Of a DNA stretch of 38,199 nucleotides, positions 24,724 to 33,994 are shown piece by piece. A model generated the notes under the pieces. That model was not told the DNA's origin. It made no database searches and saw nothing but the letters and a program-made list of their open reading frames with translations. The stretch comes from Planctomyces sp. (GTDB lineage Bacteria > Planctomycetota > Planctomycetia > Planctomycetales > Planctomycetaceae): NCBI GenBank assembly GCA_005798445.1, contig SYJG01000363.1:1-38199 (forward strand). The letters are read 5' to 3'. The position numbers and the translations under genes are program-made. The first letter of the stretch is position 1. The number at the start of each line of letters is the position of its first letter.

Positions 24724-25941
24724 TCAATTGAACCACAGTGCGAAGCCTAAGAACTCGCCGCGGAAGACTCGTTGCAGGCGCTGCCAGACTTCCGGCCGAG
24801 TGCGTGGGCCGTCTTCCAGATACGGGACGACCGCAGTTCCTTGGACCCACAGCACTAGGTCGAAGTCGCGTGGTTCCAGGAAGACTCGTTTCAGGTTGAT
24901 TCCCTGTTTCACATGCTTGCGCCAGAACGGCACCAAACGGCGGCCTTGCAGCAGGTCGTCGGCTTCGTCGAGAAACATCAGCCATGAGTCGATCATCTCG
25001 TCGGTCAAACGGATACCGAACGATGAATTCTGTATTGAGTTCGGAATCCATTCCTGATCGTCGTCGGTCTCTGCGCGGATGAACCGCCACGACTCACGAC
25101 CCGTATCGATCACCATTCGCAGGTGTTCCCAGCAGGCTTTCATTCGCTCCGGTTCTTTGATTGGTAGGCGGAGCATGTGAATGAACGCAATCAGATCGAC
25201 GATGCCTTCTTCGTTCCAGGGCTGCCGGTTTGGCATTGGACTGCGCAACTTCGCGCCGGTTGTTTGAGCGTTTTTGAAAAACAGATGAGCCGAAACGTCG
25301 AATAACTCGCGGCTGTCGTGAGCCAGTGGAAACTCGCAGAAGACCATCAGCAAGTGGCAATATCCGCGCAGCCACGCGACGTCACCTCGGTCAAACGTCA
25401 CACTAAATTCACGCGCGATATGTAATCCGGCAAACCCCTGAACGAGTTCGACCAGTTTGCGATCAGGAATGCCGTCGCTGTTCCAATCCCAGCGAATATC
25501 TCTCACGTTGAGTGGCAGCCTGACGTTTTCGTCTTTGATCGCCGCCAGCGTCTTCTCGGCCTTTTGCAGATCAGCCAGCCAATCAAGCAGCACTTGCCGA
25601 GCATCCTCGTACTTCATCGGTTTCGGATTCGGATTGTCTCCCACCGGCAACCGCAGTATTGGGATTTGAATCAAGCCGGCCGTCGCATCGATCCTCATTC
25701 CGTAGTTGTACAACGACTGTCCGAGCCGTTCGATCCCGCGCACGAATTGCGTGACTCCTAAACCAAACCGAGCCGTGTCGTCGGCCGGATGCTGTTCCAG
25801 CCACTCCGTGAGAGCCTTCTCACCGTCGGCCAGCTTGCCTTCGACTAGCCAACGCTCGACATCTTTCGGCTCGATGGCGTGACAGTACGACGCAATGACC
25901 AGCCAGATGAGAGACGCAAGAATCAAAATCGGTCGGCGCAT
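24724..25941 (-). CDS. Exported protein of unknown function
   Basis: A 405-residue protein with a signal peptide (MRRPILILASLIWLVIASYCHA). Residues 25-75 (VERWLVEGKLADGEKALTEW, HPADDTARFGLGVTQFVRG) look like a tetratricopeptide-type helical hairpin; the rest is helical and rich in Trp and Arg, and I do not recognise it. ATG 25941 follows GGAG at good spacing; an ATG four codons upstream (25953) is possible. It lies downstream of the GspF-type gene by 63 bases on the same strand and faces rph, 10 bases apart at the stops. No function can be assigned. Confidence 0.6.
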   Translation of the reverse strand: MRRPILILASLIWLVIASYCHAIEPKDVERWLVEGKLADGEKALTEWLEQHPADDTARFGLGVTQFVRGIERLGQSLYNYGMRIDATAGLIQIPILRLPVGDNPNPKPMKYEDARQVLLDWLADLQKAEKTLAAIKDENVRLPLNVRDIRWDWNSDGIPDRKLVELVQGFAGLHIAREFSVTFDRGDVAWLRGYCHLLMVFCEFPLAHDSRELFDVSAHLFFKNAQTTGAKLRSPMPNRQPWNEEGIVDLIAFIHMLRLPIKEPERMKACWEHLRMVIDTGRESWRFIRAETDDDQEWIPNSIQNSSFGIRLTDEMIDSWLMFLDEADDLLQGRRLVPFWRKHVKQGINLKRVFLEPRDFDLVLWVQGTAVVPYLEDGPRTRPEVWQRLQRVFRGEFLGFALWFN

Positions 25942-26004
25942 GGGAGACTCCATTCAAACCGGAAGATGGCCACAATACCCGTTCGTCAATGCGGCGGTTT
26001 CAAA

Positions 26005-27213
26005 TCACAGCGTTCCCGAACTCTTCATGACTGGCAACAGCAGGCCAATGACGACGAACAGGATCATCGCGGCCATCACGATCAGCATCAGCGGTTCGAG
26101 CAATCGGACGGCGAGGTCCAACAAACGGTGAGTGCGGCGCTCCATCGTATCGGCAACGTTGATAAGGACGTGTTCGAGGTTGTTGGCTTCCTCGCCGACG
26201 GAAATCATCTCGATCACTTCGGCAGGGAACTGTTTGCTGTGCCCCAGCGGAGCCGCGAGCGACTTTCCGGTCGAGACGCTGTCGGCGGCGGTCGAGATCG
26301 CATCCGAAAGCACACGATTCCCCGTCGCGTCTTTGGCGATTCGCAGAGATTGCAGAATCGGCACTCCGTTCTTCAGCAGTGTTCCAAGAATGCGGCAGAA
26401 CCGCGCGACGGCCAGGCTGCGAATCACCGGTCCCAATGCCGGCAATGAAATCGCAATTCGGTGCCACTGCCGCAAACCGTGCTCGGTCTTTAGGCGTTGC
26501 CGAATGAGCGCCGTCACGGCCGCGATCGCGAGAATCGTGACGAACCAGTAGGTGCCGGCGTACTTGCTCATCGACATCAACGCCGTGGTCGCCCACGGGA
26601 GTTCATCCCGTTCGGCCATGCGTTCGAAGACGCCCGCGAACTTCGGCACGAACCAGACGAGCATCGCCCAAACGACACCGATGCCAGCGGTCAACAGGAA
26701 CACTGGGTAGGCCATCGCTCCGAAGACGCGGCCTTTGAGTTCTTGCTGGTGCTCGGTGAAGTCGGCGATCTGTTTGAGCACGTCTTCCAGGAACGAGCCT
26801 TCCTCGCCGGCGCGGACCATGCTGACGGCCAGCTCGGAGAAGATGTCTTCATGCAGCCGCATCGATTCGGCGAGTCGCGTGCCGTCGGCGACCTTGTCAC
26901 GCAGATCACGCAGGACGGTCTTCAAACCGGCATGGGACGTCTGTCGTTCGAGCAACTCCAACGATCGCAACAGCGGCACGCCCGCCTTCAGCAAGTCGGC
27001 CAGTTGCGAGAAGAATGTTGCCAAGTGGCCCGCTCTCGGCCGGCGTGCCCATGCGAGCGCGGGACTCTTGGACGCTTCCGCCGCCTGAATCTTCACCGGG
27101 AAGAGTTGCTTGGCCGACAACTGCGAGACGACATCCAGCTCGCTGTTGGCGGTCAGCAGATCGGCAAACTCACGGCCGGAAAGATCGCGAGCGATGTAGC
27201 GGAATTCAGGCAT
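26005..27213 (-). CDS. gspF: Type II secretion / type IV pilus inner-membrane platform protein
   Basis: GspF/PilC proteins form the inner-membrane platform that couples the assembly ATPase to pseudopilus growth. The 402-residue protein has an N-terminal region (FRYIARDLSGREF) and two T2SSF domains, each beginning with a short helical LLKAGVPLLRSLELLE or LLKNGVPILQSLRIAKD. Three membrane segments are seen near 172-195, 215-237 and 375-397, and the SMVRAGEEGSFLEDVL turn is typical. Length is normal. No other secretion or pilus genes are in the window, so this is an isolated copy; planctomycetes often have such scattered gspF genes. There is no convincing Shine-Dalgarno site before ATG 27213. 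Confidence 0.9.
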   Translation of the reverse strand: MPEFRYIARDLSGREFADLLTANSELDVVSQLSAKQLFPVKIQAAEASKSPALAWARRPRAGHLATFFSQLADLLKAGVPLLRSLELLERQTSHAGLKTVLRDLRDKVADGTRLAESMRLHEDIFSELAVSMVRAGEEGSFLEDVLKQIADFTEHQQELKGRVFGAMAYPVFLLTAGIGVVWAMLVWFVPKFAGVFERMAERDELPWATTALMSMSKYAGTYWFVTILAIAAVTALIRQRLKTEHGLRQWHRIAISLPALGPVIRSLAVARFCRILGTLLKNGVPILQSLRIAKDATGNRVLSDAISTAADSVSTGKSLAAPLGHSKQFPAEVIEMISVGEEANNLEHVLINVADTMERRTHRLLDLAVRLLEPLMLIVMAAMILFVVIGLLLPVMKSSGTL

Positions 27214-27243
27214 AGCGGCAGGATGTTACGGACGTCTTCGTCC

Positions 27244-27279
27244 CCTCGCGAGGTTTTTGTCGCAGATTGCCTCGCGAGG
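27244..27279. repeat. Paired CCTCGCGAGG dyads
   Basis: The 10-base palindrome CCTCGCGAGG occurs at 27244-27253 and again at 27270-27279, 16 bases apart, in the gap between the VOC gene stop and the gspF start. Two identical self-complementary sites could be a double operator or two halves of a nested palindrome like the others in the window. No regulator gene is adjacent. Confidence 0.5.
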
Positions 27280-27333
27280 ACCGCCGCGAGCGCCGATTGA
27301 AACAGTCGTTCGCTCCGTCACGAGACCGCCGCC

Positions 27334-27900
27334 TTATTTCTTCGCTTTTGGCCCGACCAGCTCGACGAAGTTGCCATCCGGATCGCGGTACAGACCGAGG
27401 AACCGACCGTCGGGAATCTCTTGTAGCCCCTTGCTGAGCGGCATCGAGCCGTAAGCGATCATCCGCATGTTCGCGACGGTGATGTCCTTCACGAAAAACG
27501 TCGTGTACCGCATCCCCAGCGTTGAATGGATGAAGTCCTGATTGGCCTTCTTGCCGGGAGCCTTCTTGAATTCCATCAGCTTCACTTTGGTCGCGTTGTC
27601 CCCTTTGCCGAGCACCAGCACGTGGACTTTGAATGGCTGGTTGTCGGTCAGCCCAACGGCCTGAGCCAATCCGGCATCCACATCGAAGCTGCTCAGCTCC
27701 GTCATGCCGATCGCCTGCGTGTAGAAATCGACCGAGCGTTCGACGTCCGAGCAAACGATGCCAAAGTCGACGGTCGTGCTCGTGAAGTCTCCCGGCTTGG
27801 AGACGGGCTTCTCCTTTTCCTTCGCACCAGTCAGCGCGAACAGGCCGACTCCCAAAACAACGGCGAGAGTGACGGCTTTGAAGAACGGTTGCTGTTGCAT
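27334..27900 (-). CDS. Exported VOC-fold (glyoxalase-like) protein
   Basis: The 188-residue protein has a signal peptide (FFKAVTLAVVLGVGLFALTGA) followed by one vicinal-oxygen-chelate unit: VDFGIVCSDVERSVDFYTQAIGM at the start and RFLGLYRDPDGNFVELVGP at the end, with the usual metal-site glutamate in FVELVG. VOC proteins cover glyoxalase I, dioxygenases and resistance proteins; which one applies cannot be told, and an exported VOC protein is unusual. AGGAG lies before ATG 27900, next to the GTAG palindrome. It follows the DUF1501 gene by 95 bases. Confidence 0.8.
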   Translation of the reverse strand: MQQQPFFKAVTLAVVLGVGLFALTGAKEKEKPVSKPGDFTSTTVDFGIVCSDVERSVDFYTQAIGMTELSSFDVDAGLAQAVGLTDNQPFKVHVLVLGKGDNATKVKLMEFKKAPGKKANQDFIHSTLGMRYTTFFVKDITVANMRMIAYGSMPLSKGLQEIPDGRFLGLYRDPDGNFVELVGPKAKK

Positions 27901-27918
27901 GTTGGAACTCCTGAAAAA

Positions 27919-27995
27919 GTAGGTCAGGCTTTCCAGCCTGACCCGAATTGGAAAACCGGGTCAGTCGTTGATCGGGTCAGCCTGGAAAGGCTGAC

Positions 27996-27999
<4 letters not shown>
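27919..27999. repeat. REP-like inverted pair with GTAG at both outer ends
   Basis: Units 27919-27944 and 27974-27999 match at 24 of 26 as reverse complements. Each is GTAG followed by a hairpin; the left one is GTCAGGCT, loop TTCC, AGCCTGAC, a perfect 8-bp stem. GTAG heads occur at 27919-27922 on plus and 27999-27996 on minus. The minus-strand TAG is the stop codon of the DUF1501 gene. The other end lies just before the VOC gene ribosome binding site. Confidence 0.85.
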
Positions 28000-29453
<1,454 letters not shown>

Positions 29454-29474
29454 TCGGTCCTCAACAGGGAAAGC

Positions 29475-30065
29475 TCAACTCGAGTGGTTCGGAATGTTCT
29501 TGGTGGGTGGCAGTGACGACATGATTTGGCCTAACAGTTCTCGCGTTTCATGCAGGTCAGTCCAGTGGCGAAGGTAATTCCAATCCAGTCGATCGCCGCA
29601 AACTCCCAAGACGTCTTTTGCGTCATCACGGTCTTTGCTTCGAGCGGCGTTCTTGGCCCAGCGAAGTTTCATAATCACGACATCTTCGGCCGTGGCAATG
29701 AAGACGTCTCGTTCCAGAGCCGGATCAAAGACGCGCCGTCGACGTCGAAATCGTTCTTGGTCGTGTGGGTCGTCGCTGAGCCGAAACAGCTCGATCCGAA
29801 ACGGCGAATCCTGTACCACGACAATATGCCGAGTCGTTCCGGTCGCTGTCTCGAAGGTCAATTGACGGTCCATTTGCAGTTGTGGTGACAGTGGCAGCAG
29901 CGCTTTCCGAAGGTCGGCCGACAGTGCCGAGACAACAATGTCGGCATCTTTGGTGGAGCGGGCGACGCCGTGGTAGTTGCTCGACAACGACCCGACCAGC
30001 ATGTAATCGACCTGTGCCGATTCCAACGCTTCGATCAATCGGATTGTTGCCTCTTTGCCGTCCAT
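29475..30065 (-). CDS. Minimal nucleotidyltransferase-fold protein, second copy
   Basis: The 196-residue protein has the minimal nucleotidyltransferase motif GSLSSNYHGVARSTKDADIV, with Gly25-Ser26 and the metal pair Asp40 and Asp42, and the later ATAEDVVIMKLRWA and SKDRDDAKDVLG segments shared with AbiEii-like proteins. It parallels the gene at 10334 but is not a close copy. ATG 30065 overlaps the TAA stop of the upstream partner by one base (TAATG), so translation is coupled. It ends 21 bases before the DUF1501 start. It is probably the toxin-side or nucleotide-transferring member of a two-gene module. Confidence 0.8.
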   Translation of the reverse strand: MDGKEATIRLIEALESAQVDYMLVGSLSSNYHGVARSTKDADIVVSALSADLRKALLPLSPQLQMDRQLTFETATGTTRHIVVVQDSPFRIELFRLSDDPHDQERFRRRRRVFDPALERDVFIATAEDVVIMKLRWAKNAARSKDRDDAKDVLGVCGDRLDWNYLRHWTDLHETRELLGQIMSSLPPTKNIPNHSS

Positions 30066-30325
30066 TAGTTCGCACTCTCCTCGATGGGACGATACAGCCC
30101 CCACTCTTCAATCTCGCGAAGCCGGTCCACTCGCTGACGCAAGATTGTTTCAATTTCCGTCGCGTCGGCGTTTGGAAAATCACAGCGAATGCCGGCTCGC
30201 ATTCGGTGGCATGCCTCATCGAACAGCTCAAAGCCATCGAGCAATTTCAACATCGATCGCCGCTCGCGAGCACGCTGCAAGCGATCCGCGTCAATCTCAT
30301 CGGCGAGTTCTTTGATGTTGTCCAT
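30065..30325 (-). CDS. Small partner protein of the second nucleotidyltransferase
   Basis: This 86-residue helical protein (LLDGFELFDEACHRMRAGIR, then EIETILRQRVDRLREIEEW) resembles the short conserved proteins found directly upstream of nucleotidyltransferase genes in planctomycetes and cyanobacteria. ATG 30325 has a perfect ribosome binding site, GGAGGTGA, five bases upstream, and that site overlaps the stop codon of the PSD1 gene (30331-30333). A GTG at 30334 is therefore not needed. The gene is tightly coupled to both neighbours. An antitoxin or chaperone-like role is inferred from position only. Confidence 0.75.
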   Translation of the reverse strand: MDNIKELADEIDADRLQRARERRSMLKLLDGFELFDEACHRMRAGIRCDFPNADATEIETILRQRVDRLREIEEWGLYRPIEESAN

Positions 30326-30330
30326 CGAGA

Positions 30331-33300
30331 TCACCTCCGCATGAACATCTCATCCAAATTGAGCAGCACGTTGCCGACGACGGTCCATGCCGCGAGTTCA
30401 ACCGGGTCTGCTCCTTCCGGAAGCGGGCCGAGCGGATTCGTGGCGAGCTTGCGGGCCTTCTCGACATCCTTCGCGAATCGCTCGCGAGCGTTGTTGAACA
30501 GTTTTGTCAGGTCTGCCAGTTCGGACTCGGTCGGTTGTCGCGACACGCATTGCAGGAAGCCGGCTCGAAGGTGGTCGGCGGGCGTTGTGCCGCTCTTGGC
30601 CATCGTGCGAGCCAGCGCTTGAGCCGCTTCGATGTAGACTGGGTCGTTGAGCGTCACGAGCGCTTGCAGCGGCGTGTTGGTTCGCGCTCGGCGGATCGTG
30701 CAGACCTCACGGTTGGGAGCGTCGAACGCGGACATCGACGGATACGGGTTCGAGCGTCGCCAAGTCGTGTACAAGCCGCGACGGAACTTGTCCTCGCCGG
30801 CGCTTGCTTGCCAGTCGATCCCGCTGCCGAATGCGGCACTCACACCAAGATTTGGCTGAAACGGCTTCACCGGCGGACCGAACATCTTCGGACTGAGCAA
30901 CCCGCTGATCGCCAATGCCTGATCGCGGATCATCTCGGCTGACAATCGGAATCGAGGGCCGCGAGCCAGCAGATAATTTTCGGGATCGCGGTCCAGCAAT
31001 TCCGGAGTGACCTTCGAGGATTGCCGGTAGGTGGCCGAAGTCACGATCAACTTCAACAACGCTTTCGTGTCCCACTTCAGCCGCACGACTTCTGTTGCCA
31101 GCCAGTCGAGCAACTCTGGATGCGTCGGCAGTTCGCCCTGTGAACCGAACTCCTCGCTGGTCCGCACGAGGCCGTTTCCGAAGATCGTGTCCCAATACCG
31201 ATTGACCAGCACGCGAGCGGTCAGCGGGTTGTTTTCATCGATCAGCCACTTGGCCAGCGCGAGCCGATCCGGCGTCGATCCTTGCGGCAGCGGGTGGAAC
31301 GCGGCGGGGACTCCAGGAGTCACTTCTTTGCCGAGGTCCATGAAGTTGCCTCGCAGTTGGATGTTCGTCTTGCGGCGTTTGTCCGCCGCGAGTTCTCTCA
31401 GGATCGGCACGGTCGTCGCCGCCTTGAGTTCCGCCAAGCTCTTGCGAGTCGCCGCCAACTGATCGCGAGCAGTGGCCAATTCCGGCGCGATCGTCAAATA
31501 AAACTTCGTCAGTTCCCCGCGTTGCGATTCGTTGCGCTGCTCGGCCGGCGCGTTGAGGATCGCCAGGATCGCCGCCGGTACGCGAGCCGACTCGGCCGCG
31601 CGCGGATCGTCCGTCAGCGACAGCTTGAATTTGCCGAGCACATGATTCTCGAACGAAGACGATTGTTCGAGTGTGATCGTCAACGTCGAACCGTCGGCGA
31701 TTTCGACAGGAGCCGACGTCACCAACGTCAGTGAGTGCGGTTGATCCAGCTTCCCGCCGACCGCCCAGCCCTTGTTCGCTTGCGGAGCGAGCACGACTTT
31801 CGCTTCAAAACCGGCCCCTTGTTCGTGGTCGGCGAACGCCGTGGTGAATGGCACGCCGCGGACGCCGCTGAGTGCGAACTCCTGCGACGGTTTCGGCGGA
31901 TCGACGAAATCCTTCGACCAGATCGGCTCGTGCTTGTCGTTGAGAACGAGGACTCGGAAGTTGCGGATCCGCTCTTCCGTCTCACCGTCGGTGCGGTTCC
32001 ACAGCAGGACACGATCAATGGACTGCTCGGATTTCAGATCGACTTCCCACCACGGGTTGTCCTCCTGAGCCGTGTGCGACACGGAGTTCTTTGTGTATTC
32101 GCCGTCGGTGTTGCCGTCATTCGCTCGCTTCGCCTCGCCGCCGTAATCGGTCGTGCTCTGCTTGGCTTCGCCTTTCGGGGCGAGGTTGTCGTTGCCGTTG
32201 AAGACCTGCACCTCGGCGAGATGTAGGAAGCGAGCTTTACCGGGCAACTCCACTCGCACGAAGCGGCCGTTGAGTCGCGTTCCATTCGGTGGAGTGATCG
32301 TGGCCGAGACCTTCGACAGCACAAAGTTTCCGCCGCCGAATCCCGCTCCTTTGCCGGGCAGCGAGTCATCCGGCAGCGTGTCGAGCCGTATCGCGCTTAG
32401 GCGAGCGGAGGGTGTCAACCCTCCGAGTTTGTTCGCGTTGTCCGCCGATTGGCTCGGAGGGTTGACACCCTCCGCTCGCCTGAGGACGACCTCGACCGAG
32501 TACGTCGCCTTGGCCGCAGCCTTGTCCGCGCGAACCGTTCCGTCGTCTGCCACGCTGAGCGTCACGCCCCCGTCCGACTTGCCACTCGTCGGCTTGAGCG
32601 GCTTCCAGGTCAACGCTCTCGGAAACGCCGCGTCCCATTTCGCTAGCGACTCCAGCACCGCAGGTGTCGACGTCGCCACGTCCTTTTCCAGCCGAGCAAC
32701 ATCCGCCAGCCACGTCTCCTTTTGCTTGAGCTGTTCCGAAGTGAACAACTCCAACCGAGGCGTTTCATCTCCTCGGTCGGCGTCCTCAGTTTGATTCAGA
32801 ATCGCGAACAGTTTGAAGAACTCTTCCTGAGTGATCGGGTCGTACTTGTGCGTGTGACACTGAGCACACGCGATCGTGGTCCCCATCCAAGTCGCCATCG
32901 TCGTGTTGACCCGGTCCACGATGGCGACGTTGCGGAACTCCTCGTCGTTCGTCCCCCCTTCGTTGTTCGTCAGCGTGTTTCGATGAAAGGCGGTGGCGAT
33001 GAGCTGGTCCTCAGTTGGGTTCGGCAGCAAGTCCCCCGCGAGTTGCTCGATCGTGAATTGATCGAATGGCATGTTCTTGTTGAACGCCTTGATGACCCAA
33101 TCGCGATACCCCCAGATCGTCCGCGCCGGGTCGTCCGCGTACCCGGCCGAGTCTGCATACCGCGCGAGGTCCAACCACTGCCGCGCCCAATGCTCGCCGT
33201 AGCTTTCTTTCGCGAGCATCCGATCCACAAACTTTTCGTAGGCGAGCGGGTCGGAGTCCTTCGCAAACGCTTCAATCTCCACCACTGTTGGTGGCAACCC

Positions 33301-33885
33301 AGTGAGGTCGAGCGCGACGCGACGCGCCAGCGCGTACCGATCGGCTTCCGGCGAAGGCATCAGCCCTTCGCGTTCCAACCGAGCGAAGATGAAGTTGTCG
33401 ATGGGGTTTCGGATTTGAGATTTGAAATCTGAGATTTGAGCTTTGATATTCGGAACGAACGGCCTCGCCGGTTTTTCGTATGACCAATGCTTCGCAAACT
33501 TCGCTCCCTGCCGAACCCACGCTCGCAGCAACTCGACTTCACGAGCATCCAGCGGCTTGCCTTGACCGGCTGGCGGCATCCGCTCAGTTTCGTCCTGCGA
33601 GGTAATTCTCCGGACCAACTCACTCTCCTCCGGCTTGCCGACGACGACGGCCACTTTCCCCGATTCGAGTTTCGCGATTACTCCCTCACGCGAGTCAAAC
33701 CGGAGCCCCGCCTGCCGTTCCTTTTCATCCGGCCCGTGACATTTCCAGCAACGATTCGACAGGATCGGCCGAATGTCGCGATTGAAGTCGATGGGCGAGT
33801 CGGCCGCGTGAGCGGTCGCTCCGATCGCAGCCGCCAAAAAAACAAACGCGAACCGTTGCACACTCAGGGAGAACCAGCAGCGCAT
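30331..33885 (-). CDS. PSD1 cytochrome-like protein (PSCyt1, DUF1549, DUF1553)
   Basis: The 1184-residue exported protein has a signal peptide (FAFVFLAAAIGATAHAAD), a PSCyt1 haem motif CWKCH at residues 46-50, a DUF1549 domain from about 155 (NPIDNFIFARLEREGLMPSP, YGEHWARQWLDLARYADSAG) with a second haem-type motif CAQCH near 340, a middle beta-sandwich region, and a DUF1553 domain from about 900 (NPLTARVLVNRYWDTIFGNG, SATYRQSS, RTNTPLQALVTLNDP). It is thought to pass electrons during breakdown of complex substrates together with DUF1501 proteins. ATG 33885 begins the signal peptide and follows GGAG. Two repeats are translated inside it: an AT-rich word repeat at about 146-158 and a perfect palindrome at about 469-496. 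Confidence 0.93.
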   Translation of the reverse strand: MRCWFSLSVQRFAFVFLAAAIGATAHAADSPIDFNRDIRPILSNRCWKCHGPDEKERQAGLRFDSREGVIAKLESGKVAVVVGKPEESELVRRITSQDETERMPPAGQGKPLDAREVELLRAWVRQGAKFAKHWSYEKPARPFVPNIKAQISDFKSQIRNPIDNFIFARLEREGLMPSPEADRYALARRVALDLTGLPPTVVEIEAFAKDSDPLAYEKFVDRMLAKESYGEHWARQWLDLARYADSAGYADDPARTIWGYRDWVIKAFNKNMPFDQFTIEQLAGDLLPNPTEDQLIATAFHRNTLTNNEGGTNDEEFRNVAIVDRVNTTMATWMGTTIACAQCHTHKYDPITQEEFFKLFAILNQTEDADRGDETPRLELFTSEQLKQKETWLADVARLEKDVATSTPAVLESLAKWDAAFPRALTWKPLKPTSGKSDGGVTLSVADDGTVRADKAAAKATYSVEVVLRRAEGVNPPSQSADNANKLGGLTPSARLSAIRLDTLPDDSLPGKGAGFGGGNFVLSKVSATITPPNGTRLNGRFVRVELPGKARFLHLAEVQVFNGNDNLAPKGEAKQSTTDYGGEAKRANDGNTDGEYTKNSVSHTAQEDNPWWEVDLKSEQSIDRVLLWNRTDGETEERIRNFRVLVLNDKHEPIWSKDFVDPPKPSQEFALSGVRGVPFTTAFADHEQGAGFEAKVVLAPQANKGWAVGGKLDQPHSLTLVTSAPVEIADGSTLTITLEQSSSFENHVLGKFKLSLTDDPRAAESARVPAAILAILNAPAEQRNESQRGELTKFYLTIAPELATARDQLAATRKSLAELKAATTVPILRELAADKRRKTNIQLRGNFMDLGKEVTPGVPAAFHPLPQGSTPDRLALAKWLIDENNPLTARVLVNRYWDTIFGNGLVRTSEEFGSQGELPTHPELLDWLATEVVRLKWDTKALLKLIVTSATYRQSSKVTPELLDRDPENYLLARGPRFRLSAEMIRDQALAISGLLSPKMFGPPVKPFQPNLGVSAAFGSGIDWQASAGEDKFRRGLYTTWRRSNPYPSMSAFDAPNREVCTIRRARTNTPLQALVTLNDPVYIEAAQALARTMAKSGTTPADHLRAGFLQCVSRQPTESELADLTKLFNNARERFAKDVEKARKLATNPLGPLPEGADPVELAAWTVVGNVLLNLDEMFMRR
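32399..32481. repeat. Perfect 29-bp inverted repeat inside the PSD1 gene
   Basis: Arms 32399-32427 and 32453-32481 are exact reverse complements with a 25-base loop. Each arm is a perfect 8-bp hairpin with a GTCA loop (CGGAGGGT, GTCA, ACCCTCCG). In the coding frame it reads RRAEGVNPPSQSADNANK then LGGLTPSARLS, placed in the sandwich domain between TYSVEVVL and AIRLDTLPDDSLPGKG. Confidence 0.93.
33410..33449. repeat. AT-rich word repeat translated in the PSD1 gene
   Basis: On the coding strand the words AAATCTC, AGATTTC, AAATCTC and AAATCCG follow one another, encoding NIKAQISDFKSQIRN at about residues 146-160. This sits between the cytochrome domain and the NPIDNFI start of DUF1549. The words and composition are like those of the intergenic repeat at 23781-23917. 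Confidence 0.65.
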
Positions 33886-33994
33886 CGGGAGTCTCCGAAT
33901 CGACGAATCCAGAAGGCAGGAATCGCTCGCGCTCGCGAGCGGTGGGAGCGAGATGATATGCAAGCTCGCCGCCCGCTGCCCACTCTCTAAGCCC

